Below, piece by piece: positions 46,617 through 55,093 of a stretch of 64,000 nucleotides of DNA. The notes below the pieces were generated by a model. That model was given only the letters and a program-made list of their open reading frames with translations, was not told the DNA's origin and did no database searches. Every line of letters starts with the position of its first letter. Positions within the stretch are counted from its first letter, which is position 1. Position numbers and translations under genes: made by a program. Origin of the DNA: Reyranella sp. CPCC 100927 (GTDB lineage: Bacteria > Pseudomonadota > Alphaproteobacteria > Reyranellales > Reyranellaceae); NCBI RefSeq assembly GCF_007859315.1, contig NZ_VOHA01000003.1, forward strand, positions 496,001 through 560,000, read 5' to 3'.

Positions 46617-47483
46617 ATGTTCGCTGAAATCTTCTCGATCGCGTTTCAGTTCGCTGACGTTTTTGCCTTCCTGATCCTCGCTGCGGCCGGCCTTGCCATC
46701 ATTTTCGGCATGATGGGCATCATCAACATGGCCCACGGCGAGTTCATCACCTGCGGCATCTACGTCACGGTCATCTGCGTGCAGCACGGCGTGCCACTGC
46801 CGCTGGCGCAGCTGATCGGCGCGCTGTCGGCCGGCATGGTCGGCATCGTGCTGGAGCGCACCATCATCCGGCACCTTTATCACCGGCCGCTCGACTCCAT
46901 CCTGGCGACCTGGGGCATCAGCCTGATGGTGACGCAGGGCATGCTGATCGTGCTCGGCTCGAGCTGGCAGGGCATCGGCACGCCGCTGGGCAGCTTCGCG
47001 GTGGGCGGCTACACGTTCTCGACCTATCGTCTGGTGCTGTTCGGCGCCGCGGTAGGCGTGCTTGTTGGGCTGTACCTGATCTACATGCGCACCAATTATG
47101 GCGTCATGGCGCGCGCGACGATGCAGAATGCCGAGATGGCCCGCGCCCTGGGTGTGCGCACGCAGCGCATGTATGCCGTCAGCTTCGGCCTGGGTGCGGC
47201 GCTCGCCGGTCTGTGCGGCGCGCTCTATGCACCGACCATGACGCTGATACCGACCATGGGCATCACCTTCATCATCGAGTCTTTCGTGACCGTCGTCGTG
47301 GGCGGCGCCAACGTGCTGCTGGGGACGGCGCCTGCCGGCATTCTGCTGGGCGTGGTGCGTACCATCCTCAATGCGTGGTACGGCCAGATCGCCGGCCAGA
47401 TCGGCCTGCTGATCACGGTCATCATTGTCATCCGCATGCTGCCCGAAGGCGTGTCCGGCTGGCTGTCGCGCCGGGGAGGCTAG
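46617..47483 (+). CDS. LIV/urea-type ABC permease (LivH/UrtB family)
   Basis: Protein of 288 aa, mostly hydrophobic, with the MGIINMAHGEFI motif that marks LivH/UrtB and about eight helices. It is the first permease of the amide transporter and follows the hairpin. It pairs with the next gene to form the channel. Confidence 0.92.
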   Translation: MFAEIFSIAFQFADVFAFLILAAAGLAIIFGMMGIINMAHGEFITCGIYVTVICVQHGVPLPLAQLIGALSAGMVGIVLERTIIRHLYHRPLDSILATWGISLMVTQGMLIVLGSSWQGIGTPLGSFAVGGYTFSTYRLVLFGAAVGVLVGLYLIYMRTNYGVMARATMQNAEMARALGVRTQRMYAVSFGLGAALAGLCGALYAPTMTLIPTMGITFIIESFVTVVVGGANVLLGTAPAGILLGVVRTILNAWYGQIAGQIGLLITVIIVIRMLPEGVSGWLSRRGG

Positions 47484-47492
47484 GACGCACGC

Positions 47493-48536
47493 ATGGCGCC
47501 GATCGTGAATACGCTCAACGGACCGCAGACACTGGGCAACGGACGCTTCTTCTGGACCGGTTTCGCACTGGTTCTGATGATCGCCCTGGGTTACCCGGCG
47601 CTGTCGGATCCTTACGATGTCGGCAACATCGCCTATCTGCTGCTATCGACCTTCACGGCGCTCGGCCTGTCCCTGATGTGGGGCTACGCCGGCATGTTTT
47701 CCTTCGGCCAGACCGCGTTCTTCGGCGTCGCCGGCTACACCTATGGCGTGATCTCGATCAATCTGGGCGCGACCGGTGGGTTGACCTTCCTGTGCCTGCT
47801 CGGCGGCATTGCCGTGGCAGCCCTGTTCGCGGCATTGCTGGGTTACTTCCTGATCTACGGCCGGGTGGGCGGCGTCTTCTTCGGCATCGTGACGTTCGCC
47901 ACGACCCTGGCGCTGGCGGCCTTCTTCGGCCAGACGGCGGGGCCGGAATGGGCCATCGGCAAGGCGCGCTTCAACGGGTTCAACGGCATGATCGGCATGC
48001 CGGCGCTGGAACTGCCGTGGTTCGACGAGAACATCACGCTGGAAGGCAACGCGCTCTATTATTTCGTGCTGGTCCTGCTGCTGGTGATCTATCTCGGCCT
48101 GCGCATCCTGGTGAACAGCCGCTTCGGCAATGTGCTGGTGGCGATCCGCGAGGATCCACTGCGGACCGAACTGCTGGGCTATGACGTGCGCAAATACCAG
48201 CTGGTGACCTTCGTCATCGGCAGTTCCCTGGCCGCCCTCAGCGGTGGGCTCTACACGGCGTGGGGCCAGTTCATCCCGCCGGCGTCGATGGGATTGCCGG
48301 CGGCGGCCATGCCGATCATCTGGGTTGCCTTCAGCGGCCGGCAGGACCTCACCGCGACCCTTGTCGGCACCTTCCTGCTGCTGCTGGTGTTCCAGACCAT
48401 CACCGTCTACAGCCAGCAATACGCCCTGATCCTCATGGGCTTCCTGCTGCTGGTCACGGTCCTGCTGATCCCATCGGGCTTCGTGATCGGCGTCGGCCGC
48501 CTGCTGGGCCGGCTGGGACGAGGGGCTGCGTCGTGA
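47493..48536 (+). CDS. LIV/urea-type ABC permease (LivM/UrtC family)
   Basis: Protein of 347 aa with about ten helices, the MWGYAGMFSFGQTAFFGV loop and REDPLRTELLGYDVRKYQL, both typical of LivM/UrtC. It overlaps the following ATPase gene (GTGA). Here the permease and ATPase are separate, unlike the fused pair in the 17.2 kb transporter. Confidence 0.92.
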   Translation: MAPIVNTLNGPQTLGNGRFFWTGFALVLMIALGYPALSDPYDVGNIAYLLLSTFTALGLSLMWGYAGMFSFGQTAFFGVAGYTYGVISINLGATGGLTFLCLLGGIAVAALFAALLGYFLIYGRVGGVFFGIVTFATTLALAAFFGQTAGPEWAIGKARFNGFNGMIGMPALELPWFDENITLEGNALYYFVLVLLLVIYLGLRILVNSRFGNVLVAIREDPLRTELLGYDVRKYQLVTFVIGSSLAALSGGLYTAWGQFIPPASMGLPAAAMPIIWVAFSGRQDLTATLVGTFLLLLVFQTITVYSQQYALILMGFLLLVTVLLIPSGFVIGVGRLLGRLGRGAAS

Positions 48537-49255
48537 CGGCAATCCTGGAGACGCGCCAGCTGAACAAGCGCTTTGGCGGCCTGTCTGCCGTGGCCGACGT
48601 GAGCATTGCGGTGGCCACCGGCGAGATCCATTGCCTGATCGGCCCCAATGGCGCCGGCAAGAGCACGCTGTTCAAGCTGATCGCCGGAACCTATGCCCCG
48701 TCCCAGGGCGAGGTCCTGTTCCGCGGCGAGAACGTGACGCACCGCAAACCTTATGAGCGGGTCGGGCGCGGCATGAGCATCAAGCTGCAGGTGCCCAGCG
48801 TGTTCCGCGACCTGCCGGTGGCCCAGAACCTGGAGATCTCCCTGCAGCGAACCTTGTCTGGGCCGGCCATGGAAACGGAGAAGGGGCGGCTGCTGGAGTT
48901 CCTGCAGTTGAAGGACGATGCCGACAGGCCGGCCGGTGTTCTGGCTCATGGCCAGCAGCAATGGCTGGAGATCGGCATGGCGCTGGCCCTCAAACCCGCG
49001 CTGCTGCTGCTGGATGAACCGACGGCGGGAATGTCGCCACAGGAGACCGAGCGCACCGGTGATATGATCAAGAGCCTGAACGCGCAGGGCATGACGGTGC
49101 TGGTCGTCGAGCATGACATGACCTTTGTGCGCCAGATCGCGCAGCAGGTCACGGTCCTGCATCTGGGGCGCGTCTTCGCCCAGGGCAACATCGATGCAGT
49201 GATTGCCGATCCGCGCGTCGAGGAGATCTACCTGGGTAAGGGCCATGGTCACTGA
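48533..49255 (+). CDS. ABC ATPase, LivG/UrtD family
   Basis: Protein of 240 aa with Walker A GPNGAGKST, Walker B LLLLDEPTAGMSP and the EHDMTFV switch. The signature is LAHGQQQWLE, the LivG/UrtD form of LSGGQ. The GTG at 48533 overlaps the LivM stop. It completes the cytoplasmic motor with LivF. Confidence 0.91.
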   Translation: MTAILETRQLNKRFGGLSAVADVSIAVATGEIHCLIGPNGAGKSTLFKLIAGTYAPSQGEVLFRGENVTHRKPYERVGRGMSIKLQVPSVFRDLPVAQNLEISLQRTLSGPAMETEKGRLLEFLQLKDDADRPAGVLAHGQQQWLEIGMALALKPALLLLDEPTAGMSPQETERTGDMIKSLNAQGMTVLVVEHDMTFVRQIAQQVTVLHLGRVFAQGNIDAVIADPRVEEIYLGKGHGH

Positions 49256-49958
49256 CGCCGTCCTCCAGGTCGTCGACCTGAAAGCAGGCTACGGCAGCAC
49301 GCCGGTGCTGCGTGGCATCGACATGAAGATCCACAAGGGCGAGATCGTCAGCCTGATCGGCCGCAACGGCGTGGGGAAGACCACCACGATGCGATGCCTC
49401 ATCGGGCTCTTGCCGGCGACGTCAGGGGAAATCCGCTTCCAGGGCGCACCGATCACCGAGTTGCCGGCCGATGCCCGCGCGCGGTTGGGGATCGGCTACA
49501 TTCCGCAGGGTCGCCAGGTCTTTCCCCGCATGACGGTCGAGGAAAATCTGTGGGTGAGCCGCCTGGTGGGTCGTGGTGATGGCCGTCGGCTCACCGATCT
49601 CGTCTACCAACACTTCCCGATCCTGAAAGAGCGGCGTCGACAATCGGCCGGGACGCTGAGCGGCGGTGAGCAGCAGCAGTTGGCCATTGGCCGAGCCATG
49701 GTCGGCAATCCATTGTTGATGCTGTTGGATGAACCGTCCGAGGGCATTCAGCCGTCGATCGTCCAGATGATCTGCGAGGTCCTGCGCTCGATACGCGATC
49801 AACTGGGAACGACCATTCTGTTCGTGGAGCAGAATCTCGATACCATCATGGCGATCAGCGAACGTTGCTATGTGGCGGACAAAGGGAGCATCATCGCCGA
49901 GATCGACCGCGATCAATTGCAAACGCGCGATGCCGTTCGCCAGCATCTTCTGATTTGA
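49245..49958 (+). CDS. ABC ATPase, LivF/UrtE family
   Basis: Protein of 237 aa with Walker A GRNGVGKTT, signature LSGGEQQQLA and Walker B LMLLDEPSEGIQP, the last being typical of UrtE. ATG 49245 lies within the end of LivG, an 11-base overlap. It is the last transporter gene of the amide operon. Confidence 0.91.
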   Translation: MVTDAVLQVVDLKAGYGSTPVLRGIDMKIHKGEIVSLIGRNGVGKTTTMRCLIGLLPATSGEIRFQGAPITELPADARARLGIGYIPQGRQVFPRMTVEENLWVSRLVGRGDGRRLTDLVYQHFPILKERRRQSAGTLSGGEQQQLAIGRAMVGNPLLMLLDEPSEGIQPSIVQMICEVLRSIRDQLGTTILFVEQNLDTIMAISERCYVADKGSIIAEIDRDQLQTRDAVRQHLLI

Positions 49959-50010
49959 AGACTGAGCGCCGTGAGGCTGTTGCGCGAAACGAGAATGAGG
50001 GAGACGATCC

Positions 50011-50766
50011 ATGGACCTGAATCTCAAGGGGCTCAACGCGCTGGTCACCGGCGGCACGAAGGGCATCGGCCGGGCGATCGCCAATCTGTTCGCCAGCGAA
50101 GGCAGCAACGTCTCGATCTGCGGCCGCGGTGCCGAGGCGGTTGATCAGGCGGTCAAGGATCTGGGCGCCAAGCGCGTCAAGGTTCACGGGCAGGCGCTTG
50201 ATGTCGCTGACCCGGCGATGCTGAAGGCGTGGGTCGAAGGCTCGGCGGCGGCGCTGGGCGGCATCGACATCCTGATCTGCAACGTCAGCGCGCTGGCCGT
50301 CGGCGACACCCCCGACAGCTGGGAGAAATCGTACCGTACCGACATGATGCATACGGTCAATGCCGTGTCGGCGGCGTTGCCGCATCTTGAGAAATCCAAG
50401 GCCGCGTCGATCGCCATCGTGTCGAGCGTTTCAGGCTTCGAGGTCGATTTCGCGGCCGGTTCCTACGGCGCGACCAAGGCGGCGCTGATCCACTACGCCA
50501 AGGGGCTGAGCCAGCAGCTGGCGGCCAAGAACATCCGCGTCAACGCCGTGTCGCCCGGTAACACGTACTTCGATGGCGGCATCTGGCAGAACATCGAGAA
50601 GGGGATGCCGGACCTCTTCAAGTCGACGCTGTCGGTCAACCCGTCAGGCCGTTTTGGTACTGCCGAGGAAGTCGCCTATGGCGTGGTGATGATCTCAAGC
50701 CCGCTGGCCAGCCGCATCTCCGGCACCAACCTGGTGATCGACGGCGCGCTGACGAAGGCGGTGTAA
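50011..50766 (+). CDS. SDR-family oxidoreductase
   Basis: Protein of 251 aa with the cofactor loop TGGTKGIG (13-20) and catalytic S139, Y152 and K156 (YGATK). The usual NNAG is NVSA (91-94), a common variation. It follows the amide transporter by 52 bases on the same strand and may belong to that operon. Substrate unknown; it ends before a terminator-like repeat pair. Confidence 0.85.
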   Translation: MDLNLKGLNALVTGGTKGIGRAIANLFASEGSNVSICGRGAEAVDQAVKDLGAKRVKVHGQALDVADPAMLKAWVEGSAAALGGIDILICNVSALAVGDTPDSWEKSYRTDMMHTVNAVSAALPHLEKSKAASIAIVSSVSGFEVDFAAGSYGATKAALIHYAKGLSQQLAAKNIRVNAVSPGNTYFDGGIWQNIEKGMPDLFKSTLSVNPSGRFGTAEEVAYGVVMISSPLASRISGTNLVIDGALTKAV

Positions 50767-50775
50767 CAGTATCTT

Positions 50776-50834
50776 CCCTTCCCCACGTGCAGCGTGGGGG
50801 AAGGTGGCCGAAGGCCGGATGGGGAGCCGACGTG
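50776..50834. repeat. Palindromic repeat unit, copy A
   Basis: A hairpin (CCTTCCCCACG and CGTGGGGGAAGG around a short loop) is followed by GGTGGCCGAAGGCCGGATGG. It is the inverted partner of copy B at 50851-50903 and belongs to the same family as the units at 52514 and 52613. Confidence 0.7.
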
Positions 50835-50850
50835 TCTCAGTTGCCAAGAC

Positions 50851-50903
50851 CACGTTGGCTCCCCTCCGCCCCTTCGGGGCACCTCCCCACTGCGTGGGGA
50901 GGG
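50851..50903. repeat. Palindromic repeat unit, copy B (inverted)
   Basis: This copy runs opposite to copy A. Its reverse complement has the same hairpin-plus-tail layout with diverged bases. Its hairpin with a T-run serves as a terminator at 50882-50909. Confidence 0.7.
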
Positions 50904-50909
50904 ATTTTT
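50882..50909 (+). terminator. Intrinsic terminator between convergent genes
   Basis: CCTCCCCAC (50882-50890), loop TGC and GTGGGGAGG (50894-50902) form a perfect nine-base stem, then GATTTTT. It lies between the plus-strand SDR stop at 50766 and the minus-strand SDR stop at 50932. Confidence 0.75.
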
Positions 50910-50931
50910 CTGAGCGCGCTCCCGGCGAGAA

Positions 50932-51654
50932 CTAGAGTGTCGCCTCCAGCCGGGTGTTGATCGGCAGCTCCGCCACGGACGCATTGTCCGGCAGTGACAG
51001 CAGGAAGCTCACGGTGTGCGCGATGGTTTCGGGCTTCATGCGGCCAGCCGATGGCGTGACGCCGGGCAGGCCGGCGATGAGCTCGGTGTCCACCGCGCCG
51101 GGACACAGCGCGGTGACCCGCACGCCGTCATCCCAGCCGGCAAACTTCGCGGCATGGCTCATCGCCACCACGGCATGCTTGGTCATGGCGTAGCCCACCG
51201 ACGAGGAGGCATCGCGGTAGCGCTTGCCGTCGGTCGAGGCGATGTTGATCACGCGACCGTGGCCTGCCTTGCGCAGATACGGCAGGGCCAGCCGCAACAG
51301 CCGGAACGGCGCCATGACGTTGACGGTCCACATCTCGCTCAGCGCCGCCTCATCACCGTCATCGAAGCGGATCATGCGCAGGACGCCGGCATTGTTGATC
51401 AGGCCGTCAATGCGGCCGAAGCGGGCAACGCTGTCGTCGATCCAGGCCTGTGCCGTCGCGGGATCGCCGGCGTCGAAGCGCGCCGTCATCACGCGCGTCG
51501 CGTCGTGTAGGTTGATCGCCGATGGCGTGCGCGCGCCGAGCGACAGGTTGTAGCCGTCGGCATAGAGGCGCTGCGCGATGGCGGCACCGATCCCGCGCGC
51601 GGCGCCCGAGATCATGATGACGCGGCCGGTCGCCGCGATCAGGGCATCGCTCAT
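50932..51654 (-). CDS. SDR-family oxidoreductase
   Basis: Protein of 240 aa with SGAARGIG (16-23), NNAG (87-90) and catalytic S140, Y155 and K159 (YAMTK). The ATG at 51652-51654 overlaps the upstream SDR stop (TGATG), so the two SDRs are translated together. It is the last gene of the minus-strand run. It probably oxidises or reduces an intermediate of the pathway encoded upstream; no exact substrate can be named. Confidence 0.88.
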   Translation of the reverse strand: MSDALIAATGRVIMISGAARGIGAAIAQRLYADGYNLSLGARTPSAINLHDATRVMTARFDAGDPATAQAWIDDSVARFGRIDGLINNAGVLRMIRFDDGDEAALSEMWTVNVMAPFRLLRLALPYLRKAGHGRVINIASTDGKRYRDASSSVGYAMTKHAVVAMSHAAKFAGWDDGVRVTALCPGAVDTELIAGLPGVTPSAGRMKPETIAHTVSFLLSLPDNASVAELPINTRLEATL

Positions 51655-52436
51655 CAGAACAGCCCCTGGTAGACGCCGCCGTCGTTCACGATGTTCTGGC
51701 CGGTCATGAATCCCGCCTGGGCGCTGCAGATATAGGCGATGAGATCGCCGCACTCGCTGGGATCGGCAAAGCGGCCGGCCGGGCAGGTCTTCAGGCGGTC
51801 CTCGACGATCGCCTCGTAGGTGGTGTTGCCGCGCTGGGCGTGGCCGTGCAGGTTGGTGTGCAGGGCATCGGTGTCGAACAGCCCGGGGCACACGGTGTTG
51901 ATGGTCACGTTGTGCGCGATCAGCTCGCGCACCATCGAGGCGACCGCCCCGGACAAGGCCAGACGCGCCGCGTGGCTGTGGGCAAAGCCGACCTGCGGGA
52001 ACTTGATGAAGCTCACCGACATGTTGACGATGCGGCCGAATTTGCGGGCGCACATCCCCGGCACGACAGCCTGGATGAACTGCACTGAAGACAGGAAGTG
52101 CACATCGAGCCAGCGCTGCCACTCTTCCTTGGGCCAGGTCCGGAAGTCGCCCGGTACCTGGCGCACGCCCGGGTTGTTCACCAGGATGTCGGGCTCGGGG
52201 CAGGCGGCCAGCGCTGCCTCGCGGCCGGCGTCGGTGTTGACGTCGGCCGCCACCGCCCTGACCGGCATATCAGTCTCGCGGCGCAAATCTTCCGCCGTGC
52301 GCGCCAGCGTCTCTTCCGTGCGGGCGATCAGCGTCACCGCCGCGCCTTCGCGTGCCAGCGAGAACGCCGCCGCACGCCCCAGGCCGCGGCTGGCGGCGCA
52401 CACGATGGCCTTGCGGCCGCGAAGTCCAAGATCCAT
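51654..52436 (-). CDS. SDR-like protein lacking the catalytic Tyr/Lys
   Basis: Protein of 260 aa with an SDR fold: CAASRGLG (13-20), NNPG (87-90) and S140. At the active site the YxxxK motif is replaced by S154-HAA-R158 (AHSHAAR), so Tyr and Lys are missing. This is a true family variant found in some divergent SDRs rather than a sequencing error, because the frame is intact. It might act as a partner of the active SDR that follows it or use a different mechanism. ATG 52434-52436 starts at the natural MDLGLRGRKA opening. Confidence 0.82.
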   Translation of the reverse strand: MDLGLRGRKAIVCAASRGLGRAAAFSLAREGAAVTLIARTEETLARTAEDLRRETDMPVRAVAADVNTDAGREAALAACPEPDILVNNPGVRQVPGDFRTWPKEEWQRWLDVHFLSSVQFIQAVVPGMCARKFGRIVNMSVSFIKFPQVGFAHSHAARLALSGAVASMVRELIAHNVTINTVCPGLFDTDALHTNLHGHAQRGNTTYEAIVEDRLKTCPAGRFADPSECGDLIAYICSAQAGFMTGQNIVNDGGVYQGLF

Positions 52437-52513
52437 GGGTTTGCTGTGTTCCTTTGCCCTTCCCCCGACGGGGCAGGGCTGTGGCATACGGTACGGAGCG
52501 CCGGTGTTTGTTT

Positions 52514-52561
52514 ACCTTCCCCCGCTTGCGGGGGAAGGTGGCGCGTAGCGCCGGATGGGGG
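52514..52561. repeat. Palindromic repeat unit, copy C
   Basis: ACCTTCCCCCGC, TT and GCGGGGGAAGGT make a perfect hairpin at 52514-52539, followed by a tail ending GGATGGGGG. It is inverted relative to copy D. Confidence 0.75.
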
Positions 52562-52612
52562 GCGCTTCAACGGAAATGGTGTTCGCCATTAAACGTTGAA
52601 CCGTTACTACAA

Positions 52613-52658
52613 CCCCCATCCGCCCTTCGGGCACCTTCCCCCGCAAGCGGGGGAAGGT
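52613..52658. repeat. Palindromic repeat unit, copy D (inverted)
   Basis: The same unit in the opposite orientation to copy C, with its hairpin at 52633-52658 (ACCTTCCCCCGC, AA, GCGGGGGAAGGT). The pair fills most of the 242-base gap 52437-52678. No gene is seen in the gap. Confidence 0.75.
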
Positions 52659-52678
52659 AAAAGACGTAACGAACTCTC

Positions 52679-54112
52679 TTACTCCGCCGCGACGGCCGAC
52701 GGTGTCTCGGCCGGTGCGAATGAGCCGGCCAGAAGCCGCGGCGGCACGCGGAAGCGGCCGGCGATGTCCTTGAGCTGCTCGCGCTCGGTGATGATCTCGG
52801 CACGATGGCCGCTCACCAGCACCGTGGCCGGCAGCAGCTGGGCGTTGTAGCGTGCGGCGCAGGACTCGGTGTAGCCGCCGGCGTCGAGGAAGGCGACATA
52901 GTCGCCGCGTGCCAGCGGCGCCATCTTGCGATGGGCGCCGACCTCGTCGGAGTTGCACAGCGGGCCGACTAGATCGACGGTTTCCGTCGCCGCCCGATCG
53001 GCGCCGACGACCGGCACGGCGTGATAGTACCAGTTCAGCGCCGCCGCCCAGGACAGGTGGTTGGTGGACAGGTCCATGTTCACCCACGTCTTGCGCGCGC
53101 CCTCCTTGACGGCGCCGACCTGGCCGATGGCGATGCCGGCGGGCCCGGAGAGCGCGCGGCCCGGCTCGAGCCGCAGCTTGGGCAGCGGCAGGCCATGCTT
53201 CTTGGCCTCGTCCTTGATCGCCGCGCAGCACAGCCGGGCGTAGTCCTGCGCGGTGGGGGCGGAGTCATCATCGAGCTGGTCGCGCGGGCCGGTGCCGTAC
53301 CATTTGCCGAAGGTCCAGCCGCCGCCGATATCGATGGTGGGCGGCGTCCAGCCCGCATTGTCGCGCAGGTAGGCCGACCAGGTCAGCATCTCGCCGGCCA
53401 TGACGGCAAAGCTCTTGGGATCGTTCGACATGCGGCTGAGATGGAAATGGGTCTCCTTCAGCCGGATGTGCGGCATGCCCTGCGCCCGCTTGATGATGGC
53501 GGCCGTCTGCTCGCGGCTCATGCCCCACTTGGTGCTGTCGCTCTGCTCCTTGAGCGTGCCGGGGCCGTGCATGGCAACGCCGGTGAGCTTGGCCAGCGGC
53601 TCGAGGTCGAGCTTCAGGCGGATGCCGATATCGGCATTCGTGCCCAGTCGCTTGCAGACCGCGTCGATGCGATCGAGTTCGTCCATGGCGTCGATGTTGA
53701 TGCAGAGCCCGTTCTGCACCGCCATCTCGAGTTCTTCGGTCTGCTTGTTCGAGCCGTTGAGCACCAGGGTCTTGGGATTGGTGCCGGCAAGCAGCGCGAG
53801 ATACATCTCATTGACGCCGAAGCAGTCACCGCCGGCGCCTTCCTGGTTCATGATATGGCGGATGGCGAGCCCATTGCTCGACTTGTTGGCGAAGAGGATT
53901 TCGACATCCGGGTAGTGGGCACGGAAGGCGTCGCGGAACTGCCGGTAGGTATAGCGGAACTGCGATTCGGAGATGATGAACAGCGGCGTGCCGAAGCGGT
54001 CGGCGAGATCCTTGGCATCGCAATCCTCGACCCACAGATTGCCGTTGGGGCCGATGCCGTAGAATTCGCCGTAGTTCACCTTGTATTTGCGGGGCGTGAG
54101 CTGGACGGGCAT
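52679..54112 (-). CDS. PLP-dependent decarboxylase, DapDC/ornithine decarboxylase (fold III) family
   Basis: Protein of 477 aa. The PLP lysine is K77 in FANKSSN. The alanine-racemase-fold loops follow: FHLSRM, DIGGGW and EPGRAL, then GPLCNSDEV and ESCAARYNA, where the last cysteine/glutamate region completes the dimer active site. Relatives decarboxylate meso-diaminopimelate, D-ornithine or similar D-amino acids. It lies 12 bases after the DapA-family gene in the same operon, so it probably acts in catabolism rather than in lysine synthesis. The substrate is not known. Confidence 0.85.
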   Translation of the reverse strand: MPVQLTPRKYKVNYGEFYGIGPNGNLWVEDCDAKDLADRFGTPLFIISESQFRYTYRQFRDAFRAHYPDVEILFANKSSNGLAIRHIMNQEGAGGDCFGVNEMYLALLAGTNPKTLVLNGSNKQTEELEMAVQNGLCINIDAMDELDRIDAVCKRLGTNADIGIRLKLDLEPLAKLTGVAMHGPGTLKEQSDSTKWGMSREQTAAIIKRAQGMPHIRLKETHFHLSRMSNDPKSFAVMAGEMLTWSAYLRDNAGWTPPTIDIGGGWTFGKWYGTGPRDQLDDDSAPTAQDYARLCCAAIKDEAKKHGLPLPKLRLEPGRALSGPAGIAIGQVGAVKEGARKTWVNMDLSTNHLSWAAALNWYYHAVPVVGADRAATETVDLVGPLCNSDEVGAHRKMAPLARGDYVAFLDAGGYTESCAARYNAQLLPATVLVSGHRAEIITEREQLKDIAGRFRVPPRLLAGSFAPAETPSAVAAE

Positions 54113-54124
54113 GGTTTCCTCCCT

Positions 54125-55066
54125 TCAGGCGGCGACGGATGAACGGGCGGCAGCGGACTCGCCCGCCAGCAACCCGAGTTCGACCAGGCCGCGGCGCAGG
54201 CCGGCCAGCGGCTCGCCGGCGAGTGGCTGCAGCGGCGGGCGTAGTCGACCGCCCGGCAGGCCCATCATGTCCATGGCGGCCTTGGTCGCCGGGTAGAGCG
54301 TGCGTCCGCCCGTGGTGAACAGCGTCGTGAGGCGAACGCCGATCTCCTGCAGGCGGCGCGCATCGTCGAGTCGGCCATCGCGTGCGGCATAGAACAGGTC
54401 GAGGCAGCCCGGCGCCCACATGTTGGGGAAGCAGTCGATGACGCCGTCGGCGCCGGCCTGCACGGCGGGCACGCCGAACACCGACGAGGGGCCACAGAAC
54501 ACGCGCAGGCGGTCCTGCACGGCGATCGCGGTGGCGTAGTAGTTGTTCCAGTCGCCCGAGCTTTCCTTGACGGCGACGATGCGGTCGAGGTCGGCCAGGC
54601 GCCGCACCAGCGCTGGGCTCAGCGCGTTCACGGCATTGCCGGGGATGTTATAGAGCATCACCGGGCCGTCCACGCCGCGCGAGACCGCTTCGTAGTGGGC
54701 GAAGATCTCGTCATCCGTGAGCTTTACGAAGTAGGGCGGCAGGACCAGGCCGCCGTCGCAGCCTGCGTCATGCGCCGCCCGGGTCAGCGCGATCGTGTCG
54801 TGAACGCCGATGGCGCCGGTGCCGGCAATGACGAAGCCGCGGCCGGCCATCGCCTTGACGCCGAGCCTGAAGAGGGTGCGGCGCTCGTCCATGGACATGG
54901 CCCAGAACTCGCCGGTGCAGCCGCCGATCACGATGCCCGTGGCGCCCTTGGCCATCAGGATGTCGATGTTCTGCTTCAGCAGGTTCTCATCGATTGCGCC
55001 GCGATCGTCAAACGGCGTCACGATCGCCGGGATCGGGCCCCACCAGTTCACGCTGTTACGATCCAT
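54125..55066 (-). CDS. Dihydrodipicolinate synthase/N-acetylneuraminate lyase family protein
   Basis: Protein of 313 aa from the ATG at 55064-55066 (GGAG lies ten bases upstream; ATG 55084 adds six residues). The TIM-barrel family features are GCTGEFW, Y139 (YNIPGN) and the Schiff-base lysine K167 (VKESSG). The family covers DapA, NanA, keto-acid aldolases and the pyrroline-4-hydroxy-2-carboxylate deaminase of hydroxyproline breakdown. Neighbouring D-amino-acid-type dehydrogenase and enolase genes make the last the best guess. The Thr-Thr pair of DapA is Cys-Thr here. Confidence 0.85.
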   Translation of the reverse strand: MDRNSVNWWGPIPAIVTPFDDRGAIDENLLKQNIDILMAKGATGIVIGGCTGEFWAMSMDERRTLFRLGVKAMAGRGFVIAGTGAIGVHDTIALTRAAHDAGCDGGLVLPPYFVKLTDDEIFAHYEAVSRGVDGPVMLYNIPGNAVNALSPALVRRLADLDRIVAVKESSGDWNNYYATAIAVQDRLRVFCGPSSVFGVPAVQAGADGVIDCFPNMWAPGCLDLFYAARDGRLDDARRLQEIGVRLTTLFTTGGRTLYPATKAAMDMMGLPGGRLRPPLQPLAGEPLAGLRRGLVELGLLAGESAAARSSVAA

Positions 55067-55093
55067 GACCGTCGTGCTCCGCATGTTGAAGGG

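Noticed and set aside
50767-52680. CRISPR-like repeats
   Set aside because: The repeats are palindromic units in inverted pairs, with no regular spacers and no cas genes.
52679-54112. Lysine biosynthesis lysA-dapA pair
   Set aside because: The decarboxylase and DapA-like genes sit in a catabolic operon with an importer, and the DapA Thr-Thr pair is changed, so housekeeping lysine synthesis is less likely.
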